Part shown: positions 1-8,400 of the stretch, piece after piece
How the letters are laid out: each line of letters begins with the position of its first letter
Position numbering within the stretch: the stretch's first letter is position 1
Assembly (NCBI GenBank): GCA_017522785.1
Contig: JAFWYF010000010.1
Coordinates: 1 to 64,000 of the forward strand
Source: Bacteroidaceae bacterium
Lineage (GTDB): Bacteria > Bacteroidota > Bacteroidia > Bacteroidales > Bacteroidaceae
Direction of reading: 5' to 3'
Length of the DNA stretch: 64,000 nucleotides
Position numbers and translations under genes: made by a program
The notes under the pieces: generated by a model
The model's input: the letters and a program-made list of their open reading frames with translations, nothing else
Database searches by the model: none
What the model was told of the DNA's origin: nothing

Positions 1-432
1 TTCGAGAAGAGTTCTACAAAGAATGTTCGCTATACGATTGAGGACAACTTTTTCACCTTCTGGTTCCGCTTCATATATAAGTACAACTATATGCTTGAAA
101 TTGAGAACTTCGACGCTGTAAAGACTATCATCAATCGCGACTATGAGACTTTCAGCGGCAAGATGCTCGAACGATATTTCAAGCGTGTGCTTATGGAGAG
201 TAAAGCATACACACGCATCGGCAGTTGGTGGGATCGAAAGGGTGAGAACGAGATTGATATTGTTGCCGAGAACGAATTGAACGACGAAGCAGTATTCATT
301 GAGGTAAAGAGAAAAGAAGAAAACTTCGATGCTGATGCTCTTAATGAGAAAGTTGATGTCTTTACTCGTGCCACAGGTAAGTTTAAGGACTACATTGTGT
401 CGCAAAAGGGCTTGTCGATGACAGATATGTAG
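1..432 (+). CDS. DUF234-type AAA ATPase, C-terminal part (5' end outside window)
   Basis: The reading frame is open from base 1 to the TAG at 430-432 and encodes the last 143 residues of a larger protein. The opening residues (FEKSSTKNVRYTIEDNFFTF, followed by WFRF) match the linker before the DUF234 domain of archaeal/Bacteroidetes-type AAA ATPases. The tail has a PD-(D/E)XK-like pattern: Asp in NEIDIV, then Glu and Lys in FIEVKRK. Family members pair an N-terminal P-loop ATPase with this nuclease-like domain; their job is not well established, though many sit in accessory regions. The ATPase half lies upstream, so its integrity cannot be judged. An internal ATG at 91 is in frame but is not the gene start. 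A strong hairpin follows the stop. Confidence 0.8.
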   Translation, partial: FEKSSTKNVRYTIEDNFFTFWFRFIYKYNYMLEIENFDAVKTIINRDYETFSGKMLERYFKRVLMESKAYTRIGSWWDRKGENEIDIVAENELNDEAVFIEVKRKEENFDADALNEKVDVFTRATGKFKDYIVSQKGLSMTDM

Positions 433-475
433 CGAATGTCATGGGGGAACAATATTCTAAAATCTGCACAAAATT

Positions 476-515
476 ACGGCTCTGATTCCAATCTTGGTTT
501 CAGAGCCGTTTTTGT
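476..515 (+). terminator. Rho-independent terminator after the DUF234 ATPase gene
   Basis: A 10-bp perfect inverted repeat (acggctctga at 476-485, tcagagccgt at 500-509) is followed by a short T run. The loop itself contains ccaa/ttgg, so the hairpin can extend further with two mismatches. It lies about 45 bases after the stop codon. Confidence 0.75.
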
Positions 516-948
516 ACCTTTTCGGGGTGAAAAATGCGATTTTTTGCAAGTTTTTGTACCTCGAGTTTTGATATTCAAGAAATTACACTTACTTTTACAT
601 TCCAAAATGGAGGTACAAGGCGAAAAGTGCGTTGAAAATCACTAACTTACACATTCTCAACGACTTGCCAAATGAGTGATTGTACCTTTTAGAGTGCTAA
701 ATATCTGATTGACAATCATCTACACTTTCTGCATCGGAAAATGGGTTTATGATAGGTAAGTTGTTGAAATACTCAAATCTGTTTATTAAGATAATAAAGA
801 ACGTGATGTTCCGAGATTGCATTCATAACTTAATCCTCATTAATTTTCTTTTCATCCATATATTGTTCAATACAGAATGAAATATGCGTATTCTCTTATC
901 TGCCTATCTTTAATGTGTTAAGATGAAGATTTTTAATAAGAATGCTGA
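516..948. other. Gene-free spacer with repeated GTACC words
   Basis: I see no convincing gene here. GTACCTTTT occurs near 514 and 685, GTACCTCG near 556, and the reverse form GGTAC near 612, mixed with GGCGAAAAGTG-like words. These may be a degenerate repeat. A short open frame covers 436-645, but its peptide has no recognisable features and spans the terminator. Confidence 0.4.
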
Positions 949-1158
949 TTATCTCATAGTTCCGTTCCTAATCTCCAATGTAATATCCATATAGCTCCGC
1001 TTGCCTTCGATGTAATCGGCATAGAGCGCTTCGGCATCACGACCTTTAAGGATACGACACTTGCCACACTCGTCGCAACAGGCCAAGCATTTCCAAGTTT
1101 CTAAGACATAGGCTCGCCTTTCTTCTTTGGTGGAGTTATCTATTTTTGGAGGTTGCAT
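949..1158 (-). CDS. Small Cys-rich protein (69 aa)
   Basis: This is a short but credible gene. Cys24, Cys27, Cys28, Cys31 and Cys34 are packed into one Cx2CCx2Cx2C cluster, which could bind zinc or an iron-sulfur centre. A charged helix-like tail follows (DAEALYADYIEGKRSYMDIT). I have the impression that similar small proteins occur in Bacteroides genomes, but I cannot name a family or function. It is the last gene of the minus-strand block, 82 bases after the GIY-YIG gene. The alcohol dehydrogenase remnant directly upstream suggests that it originally followed an alcohol dehydrogenase gene, so a redox-linked role is a guess from context. Confidence 0.65.
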   Translation of the reverse strand: MQPPKIDNSTKEERRAYVLETWKCLACCDECGKCRILKGRDAEALYADYIEGKRSYMDITLEIRNGTMR

Positions 1159-1171
1159 AATATCTACAATT

Positions 1172-1236
1172 AAATGATAGCTACTTTAATCACCCGTCTA
1201 ATTTCTTCTCAAATATGTGGTAGGGTTTTTTCAATA
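1172..1236 (-). pseudogene. Decayed 3' end of an alcohol dehydrogenase gene
   Basis: Read on the minus strand, this stretch encodes, with frameshifts, IFEKKLDG and then VIKVAII, matching the C-terminus of the intact neighbouring dehydrogenase (RIFENKLDGVIKVAIVNK). By hand alignment against 2025-2088 the nucleotide match is roughly three quarters over about 60 bases, with a one-base deletion at the run of Cs. The remnant begins a few bases beyond the GIY-YIG stop codon, so the GIY-YIG gene is bracketed by an intact and a dead copy of the same 3' end. This is the expected scar of an insertion that supplied a new 3' end to the dehydrogenase, or of a tandem duplication with loss of one copy. Confidence 0.7.
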
Positions 1237-1240
1237 TTCA

Positions 1241-1999
1241 TTATTTTGTTATTATATATCTAATAGCACCACCGGTACCAAAGGGGTAGTCGCTAACATC
1301 TGTGTTCATATAAAGTGAGTCTGGGCTGATTTCTCCTTCGAAACAACAACGAGGTTTTGAAAAGAGAGTGCCATCCTCTGCTTGGCGAACAAATTTATAT
1401 GATTCAACCTTGATAACACATCTCACAATACCCTTATATACACCGAGCACGTAATCAATATCTGATGCCTTATTACTACTGATAAGCCAATATTTTCTAG
1501 TTGACTCATAAATGTCAAATCTTTTGAAAACGCCTTTAGCTTTTGATTGATTATAACTTTGATTGAGGTTTACCATGAGTATATTATCTCCCTCCTTTAC
1601 ATTAATTTTTGAACAATCATATATGGCATTTATTTCATCAATACTCTTGATGCCTTCATCCCATTGATGGTGCCCTGCGATAAGATTTGTCAATTGGTTA
1701 CTATGATTGAATTTCGAATATGTCAGCATATCTATTAAAGTTGACTCAACAATAAGAGCTTCTTTCTCTTCGAGATTGTGGCGTATAATGTAGTGGATTA
1801 CTTCTTTTCCTTCTGATTTGATGCTTCGAATAGTGTCAAGTTTCAAATCATGAGTTTTATCTATAATCGCGGCCTCTGCGTGCTGGAACACTCTGTTTTC
1901 CTTACCTTTTCCTATGTAGAAAATTCTGTTGTCTCTTGGATCAACCAAGGCATAAACATAATATGCCAAAGCTTCTATAACACTCTGTTTAAATCCCAT
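1241..1999 (-). CDS. GIY-YIG nuclease domain protein, LEM-3-like (252 aa)
   Basis: The N-terminal domain carries the GIY-YIG signature as YVY (14-16) and YIG (28-30), followed by the expected Arg36 and Glu85 (ALIVESTLID), so the catalytic set looks complete. The YVYALVDPRDNRIFYIGKGK form resembles the LEM-3-like branch. Residues 130-252 form a second domain I do not recognise; KYWLISSNKA and YVLGVYKGIVRCVIKV hint at a beta-rich fold sometimes fused to this nuclease. The start lies only 11 bases after the alcohol dehydrogenase stop, and a dead copy of that dehydrogenase's 3' end follows the gene. Together these suggest that it arrived as an inserted gene. DNA cleavage is likely from the family; the target is unknown. 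Confidence 0.8.
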   Translation of the reverse strand: MGFKQSVIEALAYYVYALVDPRDNRIFYIGKGKENRVFQHAEAAIIDKTHDLKLDTIRSIKSEGKEVIHYIIRHNLEEKEALIVESTLIDMLTYSKFNHSNQLTNLIAGHHQWDEGIKSIDEINAIYDCSKINVKEGDNILMVNLNQSYNQSKAKGVFKRFDIYESTRKYWLISSNKASDIDYVLGVYKGIVRCVIKVESYKFVRQAEDGTLFSKPRCCFEGEISPDSLYMNTDVSDYPFGTGGAIRYIITK

Positions 2000-2010
2000 A
2001 TCTTCAATTT

Positions 2011-3048
2011 TTATTTATTCACTATTGCCACCTTAATTACCCCGTCCAATTTATTTTCAAAAATGCGATAGGCTTCTTCAATCTCACTCAATGGAAAACG
2101 ATGCGTAATGAGTGGGGTAGTGTCAATTTTTCCTGCTTCAATAAGGCGAAGAACTTCCTCGCAATCGCAACCGTCTACACCACCGGTTTTGAAGGTGAGG
2201 TTCTTGCCATACATGTCGGGTAGAGGAAGAACTTGAGGCTGGTCGTAAAGGGCAACAATTGTTACGATGGCATTGGGACGAGCACACTCCCACGCGAGGC
2301 GGAAGGTATCATCTGCACCCGCTACCTCGAGCACTCTATCAGCTCCACCATGGTCGCTATTTTTCAATACAAAGTCTTTACATTCATCGGGAGTGGTGAG
2401 CAGTACATCGGGGTAATGCTCCTGCACGAAACGACGTCTTTCTTCTGACTTCTCACAGACGATGATGCGTTTAGGGTATTTCAACATCACACAAAGAAGA
2501 GTGCAAATTCCAGTTGGTCCTGCTCCGATAACCAGTACGGTATCGTCTTCGGTAATCTCGGAAATACGAGCCGCCCAAAAACCGGTGGCCAAAACATCGC
2601 CCACAAACAACGCTTGTTTATCTGAAACACTATCGGGAATACGATTCACTCCTTGATTGGCTAAGGGAACACGCACGTATTCCGTCTGACCTCCATCGAT
2701 GCGGCATCCCAACGCCCAACCGCCATTCGGGTCGGTGCAGTTGTTTACATAGCCATTCTTACAAAAGAAGCATTCTCCGCAAAAGGTCTCTACGTTTACT
2801 GTTACTCTATCGCCATGCTTTACGTTCGTAACCTCAGAGCCGATTTCTTCCACCACGCCGACCATTTCGTGGCCTACAGTAATGCCCGGAACGGCACGAG
2901 GCACACTTCCATGCTTTATATGCAGGTCGCTGGTACAGATACTGCTCATTGTTACACGAACAATGGCATCGGTGGGTTCAATGAGTGTAGGCTTCGGCTT
3001 CTCCACCAAAGCGAACTTTCCTTTTTCTATGTATGTGTATGCTTTCAT
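2011..3048 (-). CDS. Zinc-dependent alcohol dehydrogenase (MDR family, 345 aa)
   Basis: This is a medium-chain dehydrogenase/reductase that oxidises or reduces an alcohol/aldehyde or ketone with NAD(P). Catalytic zinc ligands are Cys38 (SICTSDLH), His60-Glu61 (GHE) and probably Asp151. Structural zinc is held by Cys90, Cys93, Cys96 and Cys104. The Rossmann motif GAGPTG is at 175-180. Length is normal for the family. The substrate cannot be read from sequence. It follows the CAT-fold gene by 32 bases and precedes the GIY-YIG nuclease by 11, within one minus-strand block. Its last roughly 60 bases are duplicated in decayed form at 1172-1236. Confidence 0.9.
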   Translation of the reverse strand: MKAYTYIEKGKFALVEKPKPTLIEPTDAIVRVTMSSICTSDLHIKHGSVPRAVPGITVGHEMVGVVEEIGSEVTNVKHGDRVTVNVETFCGECFFCKNGYVNNCTDPNGGWALGCRIDGGQTEYVRVPLANQGVNRIPDSVSDKQALFVGDVLATGFWAARISEITEDDTVLVIGAGPTGICTLLCVMLKYPKRIIVCEKSEERRRFVQEHYPDVLLTTPDECKDFVLKNSDHGGADRVLEVAGADDTFRLAWECARPNAIVTIVALYDQPQVLPLPDMYGKNLTFKTGGVDGCDCEEVLRLIEAGKIDTTPLITHRFPLSEIEEAYRIFENKLDGVIKVAIVNK

Positions 3049-3080
3049 AAATTTGTAATAGTTTTTTGTTTACGGAGCTG

Positions 3081-3698
3081 CTATAATTCATAAATCACTC
3101 TTTGGAGTTGCTCTAAAAAACCGGCACCGTGTCCACCATCCATCTGCACGTGGTGAAACTGAAACGATATGGGTAATGTGGTACTGAACCAATTACGGCG
3201 ATACTTGCCCCACATGACCATTGGGTTGCAGAACTTGTCGGTATATTGGTTTACAATGCTGTCGAGTTCCGTCTCTATCATTGCCGATGTTCCCACAATC
3301 ATACTGTCCTCAAGGAATGAACTCTTGCACTGCTTGGCAACTTGCGCTGTCTGCCGGTTGTATTCCTTGGCGAATTGTTCGGCATCATCGGTGTATGCAA
3401 TGTCGCAAGAATTAATTCCCCCTTTGCTGTTGTTTACAATTACGTTTATTGCAATGTTGTCATATTTGAAGAGTTTCCCGTTTTCGGGTAGAATATAGAA
3501 CTCTTTTATGTTGCTTGCAGCATTTCCTATACACCAACATAGCAGGGCATTGAATTTGATACCACGTCTCTTGCTTGCCCTGAGCAGCCTGGTTACATTG
3601 AATGTTTTTGTCAATGTAACCATTGGCATCGGAGATGTCATCCAAAGCGAAAAGGCTTCGGTACGCGTGGTTTTTTGAGGATCTATTTCTATTTTCAT
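3081..3698 (-). CDS. Chloramphenicol acetyltransferase-fold (CatA-like) protein (205 aa)
   Basis: The C-terminal HHVQMDGGHGAGFLEQL matches the catalytic HHxxxDG motif of type A chloramphenicol acetyltransferases; with the start used here the catalytic His is 183 and the structural Asp 187. Length agrees with CAT trimers. Family members transfer an acetyl group from acetyl-CoA to a hydroxyl. Chromosomal copies like this one often have unknown acceptors, so resistance should not be assumed. I chose the ATG at 3698 (MKIEIDPQKT) because the upstream ATG at 3734 would overlap the preceding dehydrogenase gene and adds 12 residues unlike the family. It sits between the short-chain and zinc dehydrogenase genes, consistent with a small-molecule modification cassette. 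Confidence 0.8.
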   Translation of the reverse strand: MKIEIDPQKTTRTEAFSLWMTSPMPMVTLTKTFNVTRLLRASKRRGIKFNALLCWCIGNAASNIKEFYILPENGKLFKYDNIAINVIVNNSKGGINSCDIAYTDDAEQFAKEYNRQTAQVAKQCKSSFLEDSMIVGTSAMIETELDSIVNQYTDKFCNPMVMWGKYRRNWFSTTLPISFQFHHVQMDGGHGAGFLEQLQRVIYEL

Positions 3699-3712
3699 AT
3701 TATACTTTACAT

Positions 3713-4432
3713 TTAAATATTTCCCAATTTCCAACCGTAGTCGCCGTGGTAAATCATTTGCTTGGTCATGCCGCCATCGATGCAGATATTTTCGCCCGTA
3801 ATAAAGCCGGCCTTGTCACTACAGAGAAACAGCACCATATTGGCAATATCCATGGGATTACCCACTCTGCCGGCAGGTTGCTGAGTGGCATCGGGACCTT
3901 CATAAACGGTGTAGGACGTATCTATCCAACCGGGGGAAATGGAGTTCACTCTAGCTTTTCCCGACAGACTTACCGCCAATGCATGAGTGAGTGCAGCAAT
4001 ACCCCCTTTAGCTGCTGTATAACTCTCTGTTTGTGGCTGGCTCATGCGGTCGCGTGACGAAGAGATGTTGATGATGGACGCACCATCCGCCAAATGGCTC
4101 TTTAGCAATTTTACTAAGTAGAAGGGTGCAGTTACTCCTACACTCAGGGCATATTGAAAATCCTCGTAGGAACATTCATCTATCCCTTTCATCAATGGCA
4201 AGGCATTATTGATGATGACATCCACTTTGTCATGCTTGCTCAGCACCTCAGTCGCAAAAGCCTCCAGCACCTCTTTATTGGAGATATCTCCAACGAAATG
4301 TTTGCCCTCTTGCTTGTCAATCACATAAAGTACGGCTCCCTGAGAACGGAACTCATCTGCAATACATCGGCCAATACCATTGGCACCACCGGTTACAACA
4401 ACTACTTTATTTTTGAATGTATCTGTTTGCAT
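3713..4432 (-). CDS. Short-chain dehydrogenase/reductase (SDR, 239 aa)
   Basis: This is a classical SDR. The cofactor motif TGGANGIG is at 14-21, NNA at 75-77, the catalytic Ser at about 125 and YTAAK with Tyr138 and Lys142. The C-terminus keeps the usual SPGWIDT and GENICIDGG features. It reduces or oxidises a hydroxyl/keto group with NAD(P); the substrate cannot be predicted. The start is 9 bases after the endonuclease-like gene and the stop is 14 bases before the CAT-fold start, so the three are very likely cotranscribed. Confidence 0.9.
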   Translation of the reverse strand: MQTDTFKNKVVVVTGGANGIGRCIADEFRSQGAVLYVIDKQEGKHFVGDISNKEVLEAFATEVLSKHDKVDVIINNALPLMKGIDECSYEDFQYALSVGVTAPFYLVKLLKSHLADGASIINISSSRDRMSQPQTESYTAAKGGIAALTHALAVSLSGKARVNSISPGWIDTSYTVYEGPDATQQPAGRVGNPMDIANMVLFLCSDKAGFITGENICIDGGMTKQMIYHGDYGWKLGNI

Positions 4433-4441
4433 AATCTCAAA

Positions 4442-5413
4442 TCAATATTTTTCTAATTTACCAAAGTTCAGGTATCGGTCATAGAATCGTTCGAAAATAA
4501 TACGATATTTGTCGGGGCAACTAAGTATTATTGCATTTACAAAATCATCCAAATATACTTGTTTTATCTTATTCTTGTATTCGTTACGCAGTTCATTGTG
4601 TAGACTCTTGAGTTCCTTACCTGTTGAAGGATGTTTTTGGGGAGCAAGAATAATTGAATATGATTGCAATCCTTCTTTGAACCCATATGTTTCACTCAAT
4701 AGAAAATTGCGATAAATCTGAGTTAATCCCTTTTTACCAATAATCATCAGCTCTTCTACATCGGGCTTAAAGCACTGGAGTTCCATAACCGCCTCTATGC
4801 TTTTTGCACGAGGAATCTTTTTGCCATTTACATCCCTATCATAAGCCACATTAGTTCCGAGGTTTTCGGAATATTTCGTTTCTATGGCAATGAATCCATC
4901 ATTACCTTTTTCATCTTTAAATCTTATGATTGCATCCATCGCACTCTTGTCGCCTGTCAATTCCTTGTAATTTTCGGGTATGAATTCCAAATCAACTTCT
5001 GTTACCTTGCGTATGGGATAACCGGGAAGAGCCATATTTACTACTTTAGTTACGACCTGAGGAGACTCCTCAAGCATCTGTCTCAACGGGCAAAACAGAT
5101 TGAATGCCATAGGCTGGCTGGAAAGAAGATTATTAAAGAGTCTGTCCGATTCGATAGTTTCATATTTTTTCTTGTATTTAACTCTGTCTTTAGCATATTT
5201 GAAAGCATATTCAGTCAAGAAATTCTTCCAACAACCATTCTTAGTATTCTCCCCATTGCTAATGTAGTTACCGTAATAATGTAAATTACCATATCTATCA
5301 GTATAAGGACAGATCTCTTCTCCAATCTCATAACGATAGATTGATTGCAGTTTTCTACACTCTGCAACAAACTTTGAATCACTCTTATATTCTTCTCCGT
5401 ATATATTATTCAT
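4442..5413 (-). CDS. PD-(D/E)XK endonuclease-like protein, PGN_0703 type (323 aa)
   Basis: The core has the PD-(D/E)XK pattern: Asp160 (SAMDAIIRF), then Glu178 and Lys180 (IAIETKYSE). The overall form resembles the Bacteroidetes PGN_0703 family of putative restriction endonucleases. No methyltransferase gene is nearby, so a classical restriction-modification pair is not visible. The gene lies 45 bases downstream of the STAND-like gene and 9 bases upstream of the SDR gene. A possible -7 box in the 45-base gap could give it its own transcript. Defence or DNA repair are both possible; I favour defence because of the large NTPase next door. Confidence 0.7.
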   Translation of the reverse strand: MNNIYGEEYKSDSKFVAECRKLQSIYRYEIGEEICPYTDRYGNLHYYGNYISNGENTKNGCWKNFLTEYAFKYAKDRVKYKKKYETIESDRLFNNLLSSQPMAFNLFCPLRQMLEESPQVVTKVVNMALPGYPIRKVTEVDLEFIPENYKELTGDKSAMDAIIRFKDEKGNDGFIAIETKYSENLGTNVAYDRDVNGKKIPRAKSIEAVMELQCFKPDVEELMIIGKKGLTQIYRNFLLSETYGFKEGLQSYSIILAPQKHPSTGKELKSLHNELRNEYKNKIKQVYLDDFVNAIILSCPDKYRIIFERFYDRYLNFGKLEKY

Positions 5414-5442
5414 TTATACTGGTTCCTAATTTTTAATATACA

Positions 5443-5450
5443 CAAATATA
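5443..5450 (-). promoter_or_regulatory. Possible -7 box for the endonuclease-like gene
   Basis: On the minus strand the sequence reads TATATTTG, matching TAnnTTTG, 30 bases before the start at 5413. No -33 TTTG is seen at the right distance, so support is weak. Confidence 0.3.
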
Positions 5451-5458
5451 GTTTGCTT

Positions 5459-8400
5459 CTAGTTGTATAATCTGTTTTTGTGCCCTCGTTTAAGTTCTCT
5501 CTTATATTCTTTTGTCATACTTTCTTTGACGTTAGAAAGATAATTTAGATGCTCTAAATATTTAGTGTTTCTTAGAGAGGTAATAGTTTCTAACAGTTCT
5601 GAAATGAAATCAATATTAGCTTTCACTGCACTTGCGAAACTATCTCCTCCATACATTGTACGTGGCCTTGTTTCTAGATGATAGAAATCATCGATACTGC
5701 TGTTATTTGTAATAAATGTAATAAAATGTTGTACTCTTGAATTGCCCATGCATGATATTACAATTCTAAACAGAAGAGATGAAACATCTCTGTTCTTACA
5801 ATATTTGGCAATCATGCAATCCATGAATTTTGCAGCTTCTTCACCTTTAATATTACTAAAAAAAGAGAACAGGTTATCTTCTTCGCTGTATGGAATATAG
5901 CTCTTACCTCCATAATACAGTAAAGTTGATTCAATAATCTGTGAGTGGTTCTTCAATGCCCATATAAAGTCATAGGGAGTGATATGTGATATTTTTGCAA
6001 AGTAGTTTATTCTTTGACAGCACTTTACCCAGAAACTTGAATCTCTTGATAATATGTTTTTTAATAAGTTATTCTTGTGGTCGTAATCGTTGTTTTGTTT
6101 AATACCATGAATATAAGCATTTTCAACAATTTTTAGTCTTGTTGGATTGTTAGTGCAAAATTCTTGTAAGAACTGTTCTGTACCGGTGATGTCTCTATTA
6201 TTTCTAATACGAAGTAATAGGGTAGTCATTACTTTTCTTTGGCCGGCAATAATAAGTTCTGTTGCAAAGTATCTATTTACTATAAAATCCAAATTACATG
6301 AATATTCGCTATAGTTAATTAATGCATTGCAAAATGCATCAACTGTTATCAGACCGGATGGATTATCTACGCAACATATAAACTCCAATATGAGATTTGA
6401 TTTTGTTGTTATCTCTTGTTCTCTAATGAACTCAATTAATCTACTAATGTTATTTGCCGATGCAAGATAGGAGTAAATGATTCGTGTTGCGATGTATTTA
6501 TATTCTTTGTCAATAATGTACTGCCATGTTTGTAATGCTACATCAATATCGGTCGAGATAATTCCTTCAATAATATACGATAGGCGAAAAGGCTCGTTTG
6601 TTTTATTTAATTTCGCTATTTGTACAATATCATCAATAAGATTCTTTATCTCTGTTACGGACATCTTTTTAATGATATTTTGAATATTTTTCTCCACAAT
6701 TTCATGTGGTTTAGACTTTATATCTTTTGGCTTATTAGTTATTTTACAATCCAATAAATATAAATAATTTGCATTCTCCCAATCTATTAGAATACACTCT
6801 TTGCCGATTATCTGCTTAATTCTATTGCATAGGTTTTTGATTGAATGGCAAAGGTTGTAATCGTCCTTTATGTTCATTTTCTCTAATGCCTCTCTCACGC
6901 AATCTATTTCTTCAAGTACGAGCTCTTTTGCAATGGATTTTGCACGATAAGAATTTGAATATAAATTTTTAGTGAACACTTCTTGATTTAATCTTGCGAT
7001 GTTCGCTATAATCCATTTCCATATTTTTCTGCGATTTTGTTTTAATTCGTCCGAGACAACGACAGAACACCAACCAAAAACAAATTTATTCCCTTTGTTT
7101 CTTGTTATATTATAACTAAAATTTAAAAAATGGGGTAGTGTGATACTTGCAAGATTAAACCCGGTTTCACTATCTTGTGCCAATCTTATGAGCGTGTCAA
7201 TGATTGTTGTCGAACGCTCATAGGAATGTAAGTAATCGTTTATATCGTATACCCATTCTTCTGAAATTGTCTTACCTGCCAATTCTATTTTATCCGGGTT
7301 TATACTTAGGTAATTGACTAAATAGCTAAGCGCACAGTTTATTTCATATTCATTGGAATGAGAAAAATGCGACAATATTGAAATAATATTGTCGTGGCAT
7401 GATATTGATGATGTTCTATCTTTGTAACGTGAATCTTCTATCAGTTGATTTACATATAGGAATGTTTTATAAGGTATTATATTTGCAAATATTCTTATGA
7501 AACAGATTTTGTCTTCTTCTTTTTCATTTTCGCAAACATCTTCCCAAGCCTCGGATACAGATGTCTGCAAGATATCTTTAACAGCATTATTGTGAAAACA
7601 ATTTATTACGGAATAGAGGCTGTCTATGATTCTGTCGCTCCTATGATACAAATTTTTGATTAGATTGCACAGACTAATCTCTCTTAGGAGAAAGAAACAT
7701 TGATAGAACATGTAGTTCCCAAAGTTCTGGTCCGGTACAATTGCAATGTTCTCATCAATGTCTATACATTCCAGTTCGTTAAGTATATGAGCCGTATCGA
7801 TAAACACCTTTGCCGTAATTCCAAAAACATTTGATATTTGTTGTAGAAGTGTTTCTTCGTCTAAATCAACTACCTTGTAAAAAGAAATTATTGCAATCAC
7901 TTTTATCAATATTCGGTTCTCATGATGCTTCAGTAGATCACTTAAAGCCGATGAGTAGTATGCGTTGTATATACTCTCTACATTTATCAGTTCTTCGTAT
8001 TTATTACCCGATAATGCAATCTGTGCACACATAACAGCTAAACGAATATTTTTGCCTGCAATACTTTCTATTCGCTCATGCCATATTGGGCTGGTAATGC
8101 CAAATGATTCCAAAATCTTCTTAGTTATCGTTTCGCTTGAGTCGGGAATTTCTATATGTGAAAATTGTTTTAGACTTGAACATTCTTGCATTACACTCTC
8201 TTTTGCATAATCTCGTACTGTAGCGATAAACTTAATTCTGTTATTAGGCGAATGAGAGTAATACTCAACAACCTCTTCCCATATCGATGTACGATTTGCA
8301 TCATCTATTAAGAATAGATATGATGTGTCTGAATCTAAATTATCCAGTATTTCTCTGGCGTTTTGATTTTTTTCCTCGAAAACCAATAATCTTGTTCCTG

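Noticed and set aside
436-645. 69-codon open frame after the DUF234 gene
   Set aside because: It runs through the terminator hairpin, has no upstream signal, and its peptide repeats follow the GTACC nucleotide words rather than protein constraints.
820-890. Minus-strand fragment reading SFCIEQYMDEKKINED, recalling DUF3791-type proteins
   Set aside because: Only about 20 residues with stops on both sides; too short to call a pseudogene.
3698-3734. Upstream start for the CAT-fold gene
   Set aside because: It would overlap the SDR gene end by 22 bases and add 12 residues absent from the family pattern.
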